A stretch of 64,000 nt of DNA from Xanthostigma xanthostigma (GCA_963575645.1 OY754465.1:43736401-43800400), one strand, 5' to 3'; counted from the first letter of the stretch, positions 47,154 through 59,655 are shown. A program made the numbers and translations. The notes: a model not told the origin generated them from the sequence alone.

Positions 47154-47379
47154 ACCATAGAGATATTACAATAGAGTACGTGAGAGAGCAGTGAAATTGT
47201 CTGCAATTAAGATAGAGAATAGCTCCTTATCTCTATGGTAACTGATGATGCAAAACAATGCTGATTTGAGTAAACAAGTTTCTGCTTTTCTGCACCGTTC
47301 TCTCTCTTAACTGAGGACACTTTCACTTATGGCAAGCAATCGAACTAGCGTACTTTAGTTGGGTACTTATATCTCTATG
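47154..47379. mobile_element. Possible short MITE
   Basis: AACCATAGAGATATTACA at the left mirrors a right end containing ATATCTCTATGTT. The rest is not strongly paired, so this is tentative. Confidence 0.35.
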
Positions 47380-48748
47380 TTGTCAACTCGATTTTCTACT
47401 TTTTTAATTCAAAAACATTCTTTTTTAACAGCTATAAAAACGTAACCTCGTACTTCCTTTCAAGATAATGACTAAATTGAGGCACTCTTCGTCTCGAAAA
47501 CTTTGATTTAAACTCACCACAGACCACTTTACAAATAAAAAAAATCCTGCCTTCTCAAAATGCACGGTTGATTTTTTTGGTCTATTCGACTGCACTAAAT
47601 ATAGAGACGTATAAACGATTTGCGGTAGACCGATTTCGGACGGGTGTCGTGTCCATTAATGCTCTCGCCATCGTCCATTCGCGGTTCACGTCGCGTCGCA
47701 ACGGAATCAAACAGCCGTGAAATGGAACTCCCCATCAATACCTGTTTATTATTATTGTGTATAATTTTTTTTTTTGCAACTACCAATCTTATAAAATGTA
47801 CGTACTGCAGTTACAGACCAAGATCCCAGACCCGCCAGACCGAGGTCATTTCAGTATTGCTAAGATTTTATCAGTAAACGTACAATATATAGTCAAAAAC
47901 GTATGCTAATTTGTTAGCTTGAAAGCGAGGCCCTTTTAGAGATAACGGGTTCTAAAGGTATTTAAAACATATGCTTACCTACGTATGCATTAGATTATGC
48001 ATTAGATGATTTTTTTTTGTTTGACAACTTGTTAAAAAGTAATTTTTAATTTGAATGCAAATAATTAATTAATTGAAATAAAATAAAAATGAGGTTAGTA
48101 AAATGCAGATATAAGACGCTACGCGCATGCGAACATGGTCTCTACCATACTCTATCTTTGTCACTCAGTGAACTGAAAAGTAACTGTAACGATATATTGG
48201 CGAAGTCAATGATCTACACATTAATTACATTGTTAGCCTTTTTCTGTGAGCAACTTCATCCTGTTAATTTTGATGTTACATCGAAACAAATTATTGTCAT
48301 CATTTTTTCATAACTCGCCAAAAGTAATATAAATTTCAAAAACGTTGAATGGCAAAAAACAATTCTATTTATAGAGAAGTTATAAGAAAAAATAGTTTAC
48401 TAAAGTTGAGTGCTGTGAAAAAATAGTTGTAGATTTTAATTTTCTACATATTATGCAACGCCACTGACAAACGCAAAATCAGTTTTATAATGAGTACATT
48501 TTTTTTTATTAAACTTTGAATCATAAGAATGGAGTGTCTCGCATCATTGAACCTTTCGAGTGTGCTATGTAAATATTGGTTTCTGTTTTGTTAACATTAA
48601 CGGACCGCCCCTTGTCCCTTTTCCTCGCTTACGGAATAAATAAATTATTCCGCGTCTTCGCTCGTCGCCATTGTCGATGTTACAGCGCTGATTTACGGTC
48701 GTCGTGTCTACGCGAGTAAAAAAAATCAGTTATTAAAAGAAACAAGAA
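47380..48748. other. No gene seen
   Basis: AT-rich sequence with no recognised gene or element. Confidence 0.4.
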
Positions 48749-48927
48749 ACCCGACTGTACAAAAATGAAACTGACTAATAAAAAAAAGAAGAAAACAAGC
48801 AGGAAAACCTCAACACGCAGCAGGTGGGAACCCATTCATAAATAAAAGGAAAATACACATAGATTGAGGTTTTACGACTTGTTCTTTTTAGTGATTAGTC
48901 AGTTTCATTTTTGTCCAGTCGAGGTTT
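48749..48927. mobile_element. Small inverted-repeat element
   Basis: Left ACAAAAATGAAACTGACTAA and GAAAACAAGCAGGAAAACCTC pair with right GAGGTTTTACGACTTGTTC and TTAGTCAGTTTCATTTTTGT. The arms are about 65 bases. Confidence 0.75.
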
Positions 48928-49481
48928 TTATTTAATAAATAATTTTTATTTTATTTTTCTTAGTTAGTCATTTTTACGCATTCGGGTATTGTCTATTTGG
49001 AATATAATGTGTATGAAAACATGGAATTTAGGTGAAAAGAACAAAATTTCTATTTTATTTATATTCAGGTCTAATCTATTGTAAAAAACCACAGTAATTA
49101 CCGAATGCTTAGTAAAATAATCACTCTGGGTGATCGATTTTGATAATTATTGTTAGTTTTATATTTTGCTAAGCAAAGTGAGTACCTAAATTGAATTTTA
49201 AACATTAACAGAGGAGAGATACTGTACAGAAGTTTATTTCTAATGGAACAGTGTGGCCGGAAATTTTAGTTTGTCTTATTTCTGTTAGATGACAGAACGA
49301 TCGAGGTAGTGTCGGTGTACAGAGGTGGGGGACGTATATTTTCATCTCTCATCTACAGAAGTAAATACCGTAGAAAATAAATATGTATAAAAAATTCGTC
49401 AATTTCTGTCCAATTTGTTTTTAATTAATAAAAAAATATGAAAAATATAATGATTAAGGTGTGAAGCTGAAATTATTAATT

Positions 49482-50117
49482 ATAGCTCAGGGTATTTAAT
49501 TTAAAATTTAAAATAAATCAACCGTCGATTTTCTCAACGTGATAAATAGCAGAAAAATAGTAGTAATCGAGGAAAAATACAGTAGAAAAAATCTGGCTTG
49601 GGCAAGGTAGGTAAAAAAATTCATTAAGTGGCCTAAAAGTGATATTTCAAGATTTAAGCAGTTAAAAAAAAAATTTCCGAGAACATAAAAAATATCACGT
49701 TGTAGTGTTTAAAAAGACAAAAAAAATGAGCTTTGTAGACTTTAAATCGGCTGAAAATTGTTGGCAGAAAAAATTAAAAACGACGAAAAAGTGCCATTTT
49801 TCACCATTTAATTGCCAGGGCCCATTCCATCGCAGAGACTTCGTTCAAGGCTTAAATTGTAGCATTTGGTGGCTACTATATTAGGACAAAATTTCGTTAA
49901 AATCCATACGCAAGTTTTTGCGTTATTCCCGTTTATGTGAAAACAGGTGCTTCTGTAAATCTTAATGAATTTTTTTACCTACCTTGCCCAAGCCAGATTT
50001 TTTCTACTGTATTTTTCCTCGATTACTACTATTTTTCTGCTATTTATCACGTTGAGAAAATTGACGGTTGATTTATTTTAAAAAACAGCTATGTTTTCTG
50101 TAAATACCCTGGGCTAT
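49482..50117. mobile_element. MITE with ~140-bp inverted repeats, 636 bp
   Basis: Ends ATAGCTCAGGGTATTTA and TAAATACCCTGGGCTAT. Extended pairing includes GGCTTGGGCAAGGTAGGTAA with TTACCTACCTTGCCCAAGCC. No transposase frame. Confidence 0.85.
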
Positions 50118-50236
50118 TATCGCCACCTGGCGTTGCGGTTCCGAAGCTTGAGTGTGCCGCATCACCATGACAATTGGGGTGGGAATGGCGCTTTGGGGTG
50201 ATCGCCAATTAATACAACACAGGATTGAACTTCTAT

Positions 50237-51753
50237 CATAGATAAACGTATTATAGGAAGATAAATATCCTAGTTAACCAAAATAAGACCACTTATGATG
50301 CTCGCCGCTAGGTGGCCACCTATTGACGAGCATCATAAGCTAAACTTTTTTAATCTGCGAGTGTAGAATATGTAGAGTTTCCGTAGTGAATTGTGCTGAT
50401 AATGGTTCGGCCGTCTGGTGTCTAGCATCATAACTACATATGTTTTCCGTAGTGAATTGTGCAGGCAATTTGGTCCTCTAGTGACTAGCATCATAATTAC
50501 ATTTATTCTTCAAAGATCCTCTTACGTCATTCGACTGTATTGTACAATATCCCGCGGTGACATTATTATTGGGCTTTTAAATATTTTTCTTTTGACATAA
50601 GTAAATGAATAACTTTAATTAAAATTTTATTTTTAAACAAAGTTCTGATGTTGAGTCAAAAAAATCCGAACAAAAATATAAATTCAAGAAATAAGATTAT
50701 GTATTTCATTTTAAATTATTTTTATTATCTTAATTAATTAGATGCTTATACCGACACTGTACTTCTCCCATAATAACATAATTGACATGATCTTCGATGC
50801 TACAAAATAATATGTCATTCACAATTGTACAGTAGAATACATAACCAAAGTGGACGAAAAATGCACCCTGTATTACATGTTATAAATTTGTTAAAATCCG
50901 TAGGTGAAAAAATATATGATTAATTATTTAACGGCCTGACAGTTGAATTTTTCTTAGATTTTTCAGAGATGATATTTTTTTTTTGTATCTATAGTCAAGA
51001 AATATAATAAAGAGAATGTTTGACTATTTTTTTTTAAATTCGTATTCATGGTTTTAAAATATAAACAGCCTTATGTATGATTTGAAAAAATTATGTCGGT
51101 GCGTTTATAAATTGTGTCAAAAAATTGTTTCTTATTTCATTTCCGAGAATTTTTCAATAATGGCTTGTGTTAGTAATTCGTGCAGTTAAAAATTGTAGAC
51201 GAAATTCAACGGGGTTAAGTTTTTACAGATTACCTTTAATATGTCAGTATTCTTAAAGTTGAAAAGATCTTTGAGGAATAATGAATTGTCTTCGTATCCA
51301 TGATTTTGATTAAACTGTGAAACAGACCAAAAAAACGTTACCACGACTATTCAAAATCAAATTTGAAAATTCAAAAATTTTGAATTATATTTGGTTTTTT
51401 ACATTTATTTAGAAATTTAAGTGCCGTTGTTTACGTGGCGTTTCTATGGTTTGAAACAAACTGGGAACTGTCGTCACGGAAAACTGTAAATTATCACATC
51501 CGTCAAAAAAAAAACACAAATTGATGGTTTTTAACAATTTATAAACCATTGAGCGAGTAATTAGGATCAGTATAGAGGTAGCTTTAAGAATATCTGAACT
51601 TTTAGTTTAACCATAATGTAGGTGGAAGCACAAAACAACATTCAGTTTGTGGGCCAGGGGTATGAAACGTAAGAGGTTTACTATATAAAAGTGGTCTCAT
51701 TTTGGTTAACTAGGTAACGAATCTTCCTAAGACGTATAATACGTTTATCTATG
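50237..51753. mobile_element. Inverted-repeat element P1, copy 1 (7-bp TSD)
   Basis: Left end CATAGATAAACGTATTATAG; right end complement has the same start with a small change. Flanks CTTCTAT at 50230-50236 and 51754-51760 form a 7-bp target duplication. The TIR region extends through TAGTTAACCAAAATRAGACC. The interior has a GCTCGCCGCTAGG block and no coding frame. CATA-starting TIRs with 7-8-bp duplications recall the P superfamily, but hAT-like origins are not excluded. Confidence 0.85.
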
Positions 51754-52666
51754 CTTCTATACAGTCTCTCTTCTCTGATATTAGTAATTACTAAGTGCTT
51801 AAAAATTTTGTAATCACTGTGGTTACGTAAGAACAGTAATTAAAACACAAATAGCATACCTTGAAACAAACTGACCGATAATTTTAGATCAATAATAAAT
51901 CTGTAATCTGTTATAATTATTTATTTGCAATTATTTTAGTTTTTAATTAAAATAATATATCTCAATATTATTTTACATTATTTTAGTTTTTCAACTCAAC
52001 ATGAAGAATTCAATTTTTTTTTGTATGGTTATAATGAATTTGAAGAATTTTTATAAAATCCACAAAATACAAAATATTCAGTCAAAATTAACATATCAAA
52101 AAATAAAAATAAATATTTTGTGGGTCAGCCCTATATTAATTTTGAAAGATGCATCAACGAAAAAGGCTACCGCCTGAAAATTTGGCTGCTAGAATTTGTT
52201 CTATTTTCAAAAGTTATAATAATATAATTTTGTTTTATATTTAAGCGTTCAATAAGATCAAACTTCAAAACGCTTAATTTGATTTTTTCAATTATTGATA
52301 TACTTTGTGAGGAATATTTTTCAATATACCAAAGTAAATATTTTTATAATCAATTGTCTCGTTTATCATAATTACATAGGTACATATAAAACTTTTGAAG
52401 TCATCTTATAAAACAAAACTTTAGAAGTTTAGTCTTAACAGGAAAGTGTACGCATTTGCTCTAATTTTTAATAAGATATATTGGCTGCTCCTCAGGTAAT
52501 TCCGAAAACTCTGAAGACTCAGCTCAATTAAAAAAAAAGTTTTATAAACATAATATATGTTCACAAAGGCCTAGTTTCTGAGATGCATGTTACAAAAAGA
52601 CAAAATTGCACTTTTATTTCGCATTTTATTTAAAAGGTTGCATGCCTGTGCAGACAAATATATTAG
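51754..52666. other. No gene; contains a fragment of the 13.97-kb repeat
   Basis: Positions about 51,785-51,845 match the repeat at 13.97-14.17 kb. The likely 3' UTR end of the coiled-coil gene reaches into 52.6 kb. The rest is AT-rich. Confidence 0.45.
52613..52630 (-). terminator. Possible poly(A) signals of the coiled-coil gene
   Basis: Two minus-strand AATAAA motifs at 52613-52618 and 52625-52630, about 540 bases after the stop codon. If used, the 3' UTR contains the whole inverted-repeat element at 52,667-53,091. Confidence 0.4.
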
Positions 52667-53091
52667 TTAGGGAGTTGACGCGCAAAAAAAACCATGTCGT
52701 CCCAACCTTCTGCCGCTTGGTACATAAACTATTTAAGTAATTTAAAGCATTTTTCTTATATGATAATATATAGGCGGAATCTGGACATATTTTAAAATAA
52801 GTGGGATACAAAATTTCAAAGATGGTAAAAATGATTAAATTTCTTAAAAAATTCTGCCGGTGGTATTTTACGGTTATTTGGCTCTAACAGAACCTAAACA
52901 CGAAGCGGCCGAAATTTTTATTTAGCTATTTTTTTACCATCTTTGAAATTTTTTATCCCACTTATTTTAAAATGGGTCTAGATTCCGCCTATATATCATA
53001 TAAGAAAAAATGCTCTAAATTACTTAAATAGCTTATTTAGCAAGCGACAGAAGGTTGGGACGACATGGTTTTTTGTGCGTCATCTTCCTAA
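52667..53091. mobile_element. MITE with ~165-bp inverted repeats next to the last coding exon
   Basis: Arms pair from TTAGGGAGTTGACGC (left) and GCGTCATCTTCCTAA (right) inward through GGTTGGGACGACATGG and ATTCCGCCTATATAT. It ends about 80 bases from the stop codon at 53172. Confidence 0.85.
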
Positions 53092-53171
53092 CATTATATC
53101 TTAAGTGGCGAAATAAAAACAATATATATTATTTTCGTGCAATTCACTTGGAGAAAACTTTACATAGCGCT

Positions 53172-56100
53172 TCAAAACACAAAATTCTCTTTATCATTTG
53201 CGTGACGCATTTGTTTCTTCAGGAATTGCTTAAAAGCAGGCGACTCCATGATGACGGCTTGACCAGAGTTGGTCTGACGAAGAGGAGACGAGGGCGTAGT
53301 GCATGAATTTAAGTTATCGGACACTGTGACGGGACGCTCGGGAATTGTCGTTAACGATGACGTAGAACTTTCAAACTCTGAAAATTCCGTATCATTTTCC
53401 GTCATCGCCTGAGAACTGCTGAAGACACTGTTCAAAGAAAAAAAAAATGCAACGGAATAAAATGTTGTTTATGGGACACCTTGTAGAATGACTGTTGGCT
53501 CTAGCGTAGCGGATTTTGAAAGTTTCAGTCGGGTGTGCGCGTCATTAGTTATTTACAGTTCAAACAAATTTTCAATAAATGGTTCTGGGTTCTAGGTTGG
53601 TTATTAATTCTAAGTCTAAAACTTTATTACCTAATGTTAAAATAAAGGCTGATAAAAGATTTAATTGCAAAGTTATCTTAGCGAAAAATTATTTTTAAAA
53701 AAAGGAGTAGGTAAGTAGAAAACGTTTCACTTAAAAATGAAGAAGTTAATATTTTTGTCTTATTTAATATTGTTTTCAGATAATATAAAAATTGATTTTT
53801 TCTGGTATTAATATTCGTATGAATTTTTCGAATGCGAATGTCAAAGAATATGCGAATATTCGCGAATTCGAATACAATTAATATTCGTTACATCATTAGT
53901 AAGGATAGAGATCTAGTTATCCCACCTGGTATCAGTATCGTTTCGATCCAAGAGTGACGCAATAGCTTCCATTTCATTTTCCATATCGTCATTTTCTTTC
54001 ACATAATTTTCCAGCATCGCTATTTGGGTCTGAGTACAATACTTTTGGAACATATCTTCGGGATTGAAAATGGCCGGTATGTTTACTTCTTTATTTCCGT
54101 TGTGTAATTTGTCGTCGAGGTTTGCGATGTCTTCCCGAGATTTTTTCAAACATTCTTCATCTGTACAAGTTTCATGGTCTAAAGGACAGTCTGATTCCAT
54201 GCAAATGCTGCAATCGGAGTGCTTGCGTCCCAGATCCAACGACTGCTCCTTGTCCTGGAATCCTGTTTTGCTTGAAACCATATTTACCTTGTTACATATT
54301 ATGGGTTGTTAGTAAATTATGCCAGTAAATTATCGCATGTGATTCGCTGAGCAATTTTAAGAAAAAACAAATTTAAAAAACCAAAACCGGTTGATATGCA
54401 CGTCCGAGCTCTACAGACCGCAATTTTTGACGGGTTGATTTGGTTTATATTTTATTCACTTTATTTTTGTTTATTTTCAAAACACTATTAGCATAGATAA
54501 ACGTATTATACTTAGGAAGATAAGTATCCTAGTTAACCAAAATGAGACCACTTATGATGCTCGCCGCTAGGTGGCCACCTATTGACGAGCATCATAAGCT
54601 AAATTTTTTTAATCTGCGAGTGTAGAATATGTAGAGTTTCCATAGTGAATTGTGCTGATAATGGTTCGGCCGTCTGGTGACTAGCATCATAACTACATAT
54701 GTTTTCCGTAGTGAATTGTGCAGGCAATTTGGTCCTCTAGTGACCAGCATCATAACTACATTTGTTCTTCAAAGATCCTCTTCCGTCATTCAACTGTATT
54801 GTACAATATCCCGCGGTGACATTAAGTAAATGAATAACTTTAATTAAAATTTTATTTTTAAACAAAGTTCTGATGTTGAGTCAAAAAAATCCGAACAAAA
54901 ATATAAATTCAAGAAATAAGATTATGTATTTCATTTTGAATTATTTTTATTATCTTAATTAATTAGATGCTTATACCGACACTGTACTTCTCCCATAATA
55001 AAATAATTGACATGATCTTCGATGCTACAAAATAATATGTCATTCACAATTGTAGAGTAGAATACATAACCAAAGTGGACGAAAAATGCACCCTGTATTA
55101 CATGTTATAAATTTGTTAAAATCCGTAGGTGAAAAAATATATGATTAATTATTTAACGGCCTGACAGTTGAATTTTTTTTTAAAGATTTTTCAGAGATGA
55201 TATTTTTTTTGGTATCTATAGTCCAGAAATATAATAAAGAGAATGTTCGACTATTTTTTTTTAAATTCGTATTCATGGTTTTAAAATATAAACAGCCTTA
55301 TGTATGATTTGAAAAAATTCTGTCGGTACGTTCATAAATTGTGTCAAAAAATTATTTCTTATTTCATTTCCGAGAATTTTTCAATAATGATTACCTTTAA
55401 TATGTCTTAATATTAAAATGAATTCGTATCCATGATTTTGATTAAACTGTGAAACAGACTAAAAAAACGTTACCACGACTATTCAAAATCAAATTTGAAA
55501 ATTCAAAAATTTTGAATTATATTTGGTTTTTTACATTTATTTAGAAATTTAAGTGCCGTTGTTTACGTGGCGTTTCTATGGTTTGAAACAAACTGGGAAC
55601 TGTCGTCACGGAAAACTGTAAATTATCATTTATCACATAACGTCAAAAAAAAAATAAAATTGATGGTTTTTAACAATTTATAAACCATTGAGCGAGTAAT
55701 TGGGATCAATTTTTCTGACAATTTTATTATATAAATAATAATAAATTATAATTATAATAAATAATAATAATAATAAATTATAATAAATTATCGACCAATT
55801 TTTCAGACAATTACCTATATTGACAAAAATATATAATTATAATTCAATAAATTTATTGAATTATAATTATATATTTTTGTCAATATAATTGTCTGAAAAA
55901 TTGGTCGATAATTTATTTATTGAAGAGTACTAATCAGACGTTAATCAAAGATTCAAATATCAAAATGTTTATTACTAGCCATTATACACGTCACTGCACA
56001 CGTTAGTAGAAATTTTATTTTATTTCTATTGACAAAATATGTCAGTACCTATTTGTAAAGTTGAAATGATCCTTGATGAATAATAAATTGTCTTAAATTA

Positions 56101-57651
56101 TTAATTAAAATGAATTCGTATTCATGATTTTGATTAAAATGTGAAACAGGCTAAAAAAACGTTACCACGACTATTCAAAATAAAATTTGAAAATTCAAAA
56201 AATTTGAATTACATTTGGTTTTTTTATTTATTTTAGAAATTTATTTGTGCCGTTGTTTACGCGGCGTTTCTATGATTTGAAACAAACGGAACTGTCGTCA
56301 CGGAAAACTAAAATTATCACATACCTACGTCAAAAATAAAAAAAAAAACATTGATGGTTTTTAACAATTTATAAACCATTGAGCGCGTAATTAGGATCAG
56401 TATAATAGAGGTAGCTTTAAGATTATCTGAACTTTTAGTTTAACCATAATGTAGGTGGAAGCACAAAACAACATTCAGTTTGTGGGCCAGGGGTATGAAA
56501 CGTAAGAGGTTTACTATATAAAAGTGGTCTCATTTTGGTTAACTAGGTTACGAATCTTCCTAAGTATAATACGTTTATCTATGCTATTAGTTATAATATA
56601 TTTTTGAATTTAGTGACAGATTTCAAAAATTAATATCTGCCGAACCCAAGCAAATCTGCAAGTAAAGATTAGTTAGCAAAATACCTCTTTGTATGTTCCA
56701 GCAGTGCTGCATATGCTCGTAAAACAATTTCTGTACAATTCTGAAATGTTGTCGAACTCTTCCAGCGGTGGCGTATTGTTTGGTACGACCTGATCATCAC
56801 TAAGCAATTTTTCGGCACGTTTCTTTTGCCACTGTTCAATATTTCTCTCTAAATTTTCCAATTTCCTCTGAACATGCTCAACTAAACTGGAAGAGGGCGC
56901 ATTGTTATATATCTTAATATTTTGATTCGACTCATCCTTTTCGGGTTTCAATTCAGTTATTTTCTCCTGGTTTCCACTTTCAATTTTCACAGGCAATTGA
57001 ATAGTATATTTGTTGGCGTTCATTTTCATTTGCAACAATTCTTTTTCGATAGAGACAATTCTTCTCTCGCACTCGCTTTTCTCCTGCTGTACGATACAGA
57101 TTTGTTTCTTCAAATCCATGTTTTCTTTCTGCAGATCTTCGAGCTGCTTCATCGCGTTTATCTTATTCTTGCTGTTCGTTTGGAATTCTTTGGAAATGTT
57201 GTCGATCTTTTTCAAAAGTACTGTGCGTTCTTCGAGCAAGTCGTTCAAATGAATCTTCGCCACTCGATTCTCTTTAAGAGCGTTGGCTAACTGTTTGCTC
57301 AACTCACGTTTCTGAGCAGCACTTGCCTCGAGCTTCCTCTGAAGCACATTCCGTTCGCTCGACGCATCTTCCTTCATTTGAACGATCTCGCGCTTCAACT
57401 GAAGACAAGTTCGTTCGGCTTCGCGCATCCTACGGTGCCGAGAACGCGTAACGGTCACTTCCATTTGATTATCCGACGCCGAAGTACTGTCGTCAGAAGG
57501 AAACGTTGACGGTTTTAGGTTTGTCAACGAATTATAAGTACGCTTGATCTTAAGTTTTGGAATACGACTGTTTGGACATGGACTCTTCGGGAGTAATTGA
57601 GCCAATTGAGAGGGTACGGTTATAACTACCTCTTCTCTTTCCGATTTATTT
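53172..57651 (-). CDS. Coiled-coil protein, last three coding exons (527 codons; 5' end missing)
   Basis: Exons on the minus strand: 57651-56685, 54287-53926, 53427-53172 (stop TGA). Phases agree (2, 0, 2). Exon one starts after CTTATCTAG in a codon already begun, so at least one upstream exon exists; none was found confidently. It encodes a basic and Ser-rich start, then about 70-210 of a long heptad-type coiled coil (REAERTCLQLKREIVQMKED through EKELLQMKMN), and a shorter coil at about 257-285. Exon two has a Cys cluster, CSICMESDCPLDHETCTDEEC. That recalls the start of a RING finger but lacks the rest. Exon three is Ser/Thr-rich and ends FLKKQMRHANDKENFVF. A perfect branch site TACTAAC precedes exon two. 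I do not recognise the family; cytoskeletal or centrosomal roles would be guesses. Confidence 0.75.
53428..53925 (-). other. Last intron of the coiled-coil gene
   Basis: Donor AG|GTGGGA, acceptor TTTCTTTGAACAG, phase 2, 498 bases. It includes AATATTCGAATTCGCGAAT-like palindromic blocks near 53,810-53,890 but no recognised element. Confidence 0.65.
54492..56583. mobile_element. Inverted-repeat element P1, copy 2, inside a coiled-coil gene intron
   Basis: Same TIR start (CATAGATAAACGTATTATAC) and same orientation as copy 1, with a 7-bp duplication CTATTAG at 54485-54491 and 56584-56590. It is 2,092 bp because of an insertion after about 55,705 and a duplicated internal segment (55,436-55,705 repeated at about 56,126-56,395). 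It occupies most of the intron 54288-56684, which would be only about 300 bp without it. Confidence 0.85.
55720..55950. repeat. AT-rich inverted repeat nested in P1 copy 2
   Basis: CGACCAATTTTTCAGACAAT (about 55,793) is mirrored by ATTGTCTGAAAAATTGGTCG (about 55,887), with ATATATTTTTGTCAATAT between. It is followed by GAAGAGTACTAATCAGACGT. The same end block occurs at 57,858 and 61,351, so it marks a dispersed family. Confidence 0.8.
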
Positions 57652-58017
57652 CTAGATAAGAAAAAAATATTACAGTGGAATGATATCTATTGAGATATTC
57701 TTTGTAAATGTCTATTGTTTCTATTTTTTATTATATCAAATAGATAGATAAGAAACTTTATTCTGTTAATACTGTACGAACAGTGTAGAATGCGTCAGTT
57801 ACAAAAATATAATGATTAAAAAATTCTTCACAGAATAAAAAAATCAATAAATAGAATTATCGACCAATTTTTCAGACAATATGTTAACAAAAAATATATA
57901 ATACATTAACGTTTCGATTCGGATTTGGATCTTCTTCAGAACTGATCTAAAAAATATAAAAAAATAATTAATATTTAATTTCTAATTAGCTTTTTATAAA
58001 ATTCCTTCAAAATTATT
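57652..58017. other. Intron DNA upstream of the first detected coiled-coil exon
   Basis: Contains the CGACCAATTTTTCAGACAAT end block at about 57,863. That block may be one border of the composite repeat region extending to 61.38 kb. Confidence 0.5.
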
Positions 58018-58261
58018 AATAGTTGGCAAAACCAAAAGTGCACATCCCGCAAGTTTTCCACTGTAGGTATGATAAAAAAAAAAACAAAATTGAAAAGATA
58101 TTTTTAAAAAATTTAAAGAAATAAATAATTCAAAATTAAAAAAATATTTTTTTAAATTTGCAAAAAAAAAAAATAAGAACTATGTAGGTATACATAATAT
58201 AATATATAATTAATATCAAGTGGAATAAAATGGAATAGAAAAAAAAAATAAAATCCAATTA

Positions 58262-58345
58262 TTTCGGAAGGAATCGAACCCAGGACCTTACTGTTGTGGG
58301 TCTGATGACATACCCATTACGTTACGAAACTTGCTAAGCATTCTA
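58262..58345 (-). repeat. tRNA-like sequence, minus strand
   Basis: On the minus strand it reads TTTCGTAACGTAATGGGTAT and ends with GGTCCTGGGTTCGATTCCTT, which holds a good B box. It is followed by an AT-rich body containing ATTCCATTTTATTCCACTTG, as is the tRNA-like sequence at 59.7 kb, so both look like SINE heads. Confidence 0.55.
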
Positions 58346-58646
58346 CTGTTATTACGGTATACAAGTGTAGCACTTGTTTTATGGACATTTACACAGTAAT
58401 TATTATTGCACATACCGCTAAACTAGCGGTATGTGCTTTATTATCGCTTTGTGCATCAGAGCTGACTTTCGTTCAGATAAGAAGTTATATCTAAGTTAAT
58501 TTCACACGAAATCCATTCAAAATGAAACTTTTTGAAAAGAGGAGATTCTGATCTATAAAACAGAACCATTTTTAAATCAATTCGAGTTCATAAATACTAT
58601 TAAAATTGTAATTGAAAATCACAAACAGCAGTTGTCGGTTGGTCTG

Positions 58647-58696
58647 TACGTATGTACGTACGTACGTACGTACGTACGTACGTATGTACGTACGTC
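58647..58696. repeat. ACGT microsatellite
   Basis: About twelve ACGT/ATGT units in segment C; the inverse copy has a matching run at 60,313-60,366. Confidence 0.9.
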
Positions 58697-58987
58697 ACGA
58701 CTCTACAGATCGCAATTTTGGTCGGATCCCCTTGGGTTATATTTTATTCACTTTGTTTACTATCAGACCAGAACCCTATTTAAATTCACTAAAATGTGTT
58801 CAGTAGTTTAATTTTTATAAACAGTTTTTTTTTGTATTATTTTTGACAGCTAATAGTTAAAATAAAAAAACAAAAATAATAAATACTCAATTAATGTAGT
58901 ATGATACGTAAAATAACTGCTACACTTCTATACCATAATAACGAAGGCGTTGGACGGCATCGGTGTGGCCGAACGGTTAAAGCGTAA

Positions 58988-59655
58988 GGCCCGTTTCACA
59001 CATACACGGTGACCGTCTAAACGGCACCGTTTAGACGGTGCCGTTCCATTGTGTTGTCTTTTCACACATTACCGGTTAGTTTTCTGATGATTATGAATCG
59101 TAGACGTGTAATAGCAATGATGATCTTCTACAGACGCATGAAAAGGAAAAGAAGAAACAGAATTATGTGGGTTCATCCTATAAATACGGGAAGGCAAAAG
59201 TTTGGAGCATTTTATACACTTTTTAGGCAGCTTAGAGAAGACGCAAACAAGTTTTTCAACTATTTCAGGATGTTTTGTCCCAGATTGCGGGCCTTTGTTC
59301 CACTAACGATATAAGAATATCCATATCTACATCCGCACTTTCCATTTTTAAAGCTACTAGTATAGCCACTCACAAAAATACTTTATACCAGTGTAAAAAG
59401 GCAAAAGTAAATAAACCTGCCGTAAATACGGCAAGTGTGAAAGCTTCTAAGTTATTCAGTACTCGACTGAACAGTTCACGCCGTTCAAACGGTAACGGTA
59501 GCCGTGAAATCCAGTGGGAAGCCACGGTGACATCACGGTAAAGATTTGCCGCATACACGGATCCGGTGCGTGTGAAAGCACTCATTATACTTTGCGTCCC
59601 TTCGCCGTCTAAACGGTGCCGTTTAGACGGTCACCGTGTATGTGTGAAACGGGCC
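58988..59655 (+). mobile_element. Harbinger element with internal deletion, 668 bp
   Basis: Long inverted ends: left GGCCCGTTTCACACATACAC and right GTGTATGTGTGAAACGGGCC, flanked by TAA (58985-58987 and 59656-59658). A sub-terminal ACCGTCTAAACGGCACCGTT stem occurs at both ends. It keeps the start of a transposase frame. The 3-bp TWA duplication, GGCC end and coding remnant all fit PIF/Harbinger. Confidence 0.9.
59087..59314 (+). pseudogene. Harbinger transposase, N-terminal fragment
   Basis: A 75-codon frame containing RRNRIMWVHPINTGRQKFGA, then FYTLFRQLREDANKFFNYFR and MFCPRL, ending at TAA. The WVHPIN...G.F..L...LR.D..KF..YFRM pattern is the conserved N-terminal segment of PIF/Harbinger nucleases. 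The DDE catalytic part is absent, deleted within the element, so it cannot encode an active transposase. Confidence 0.85.

Noticed and set aside
59275..59541. 88-codon frame overlapping the Harbinger fragment
   Set aside because: It lies inside the internally deleted element and matches no known Harbinger protein part; likely chance.
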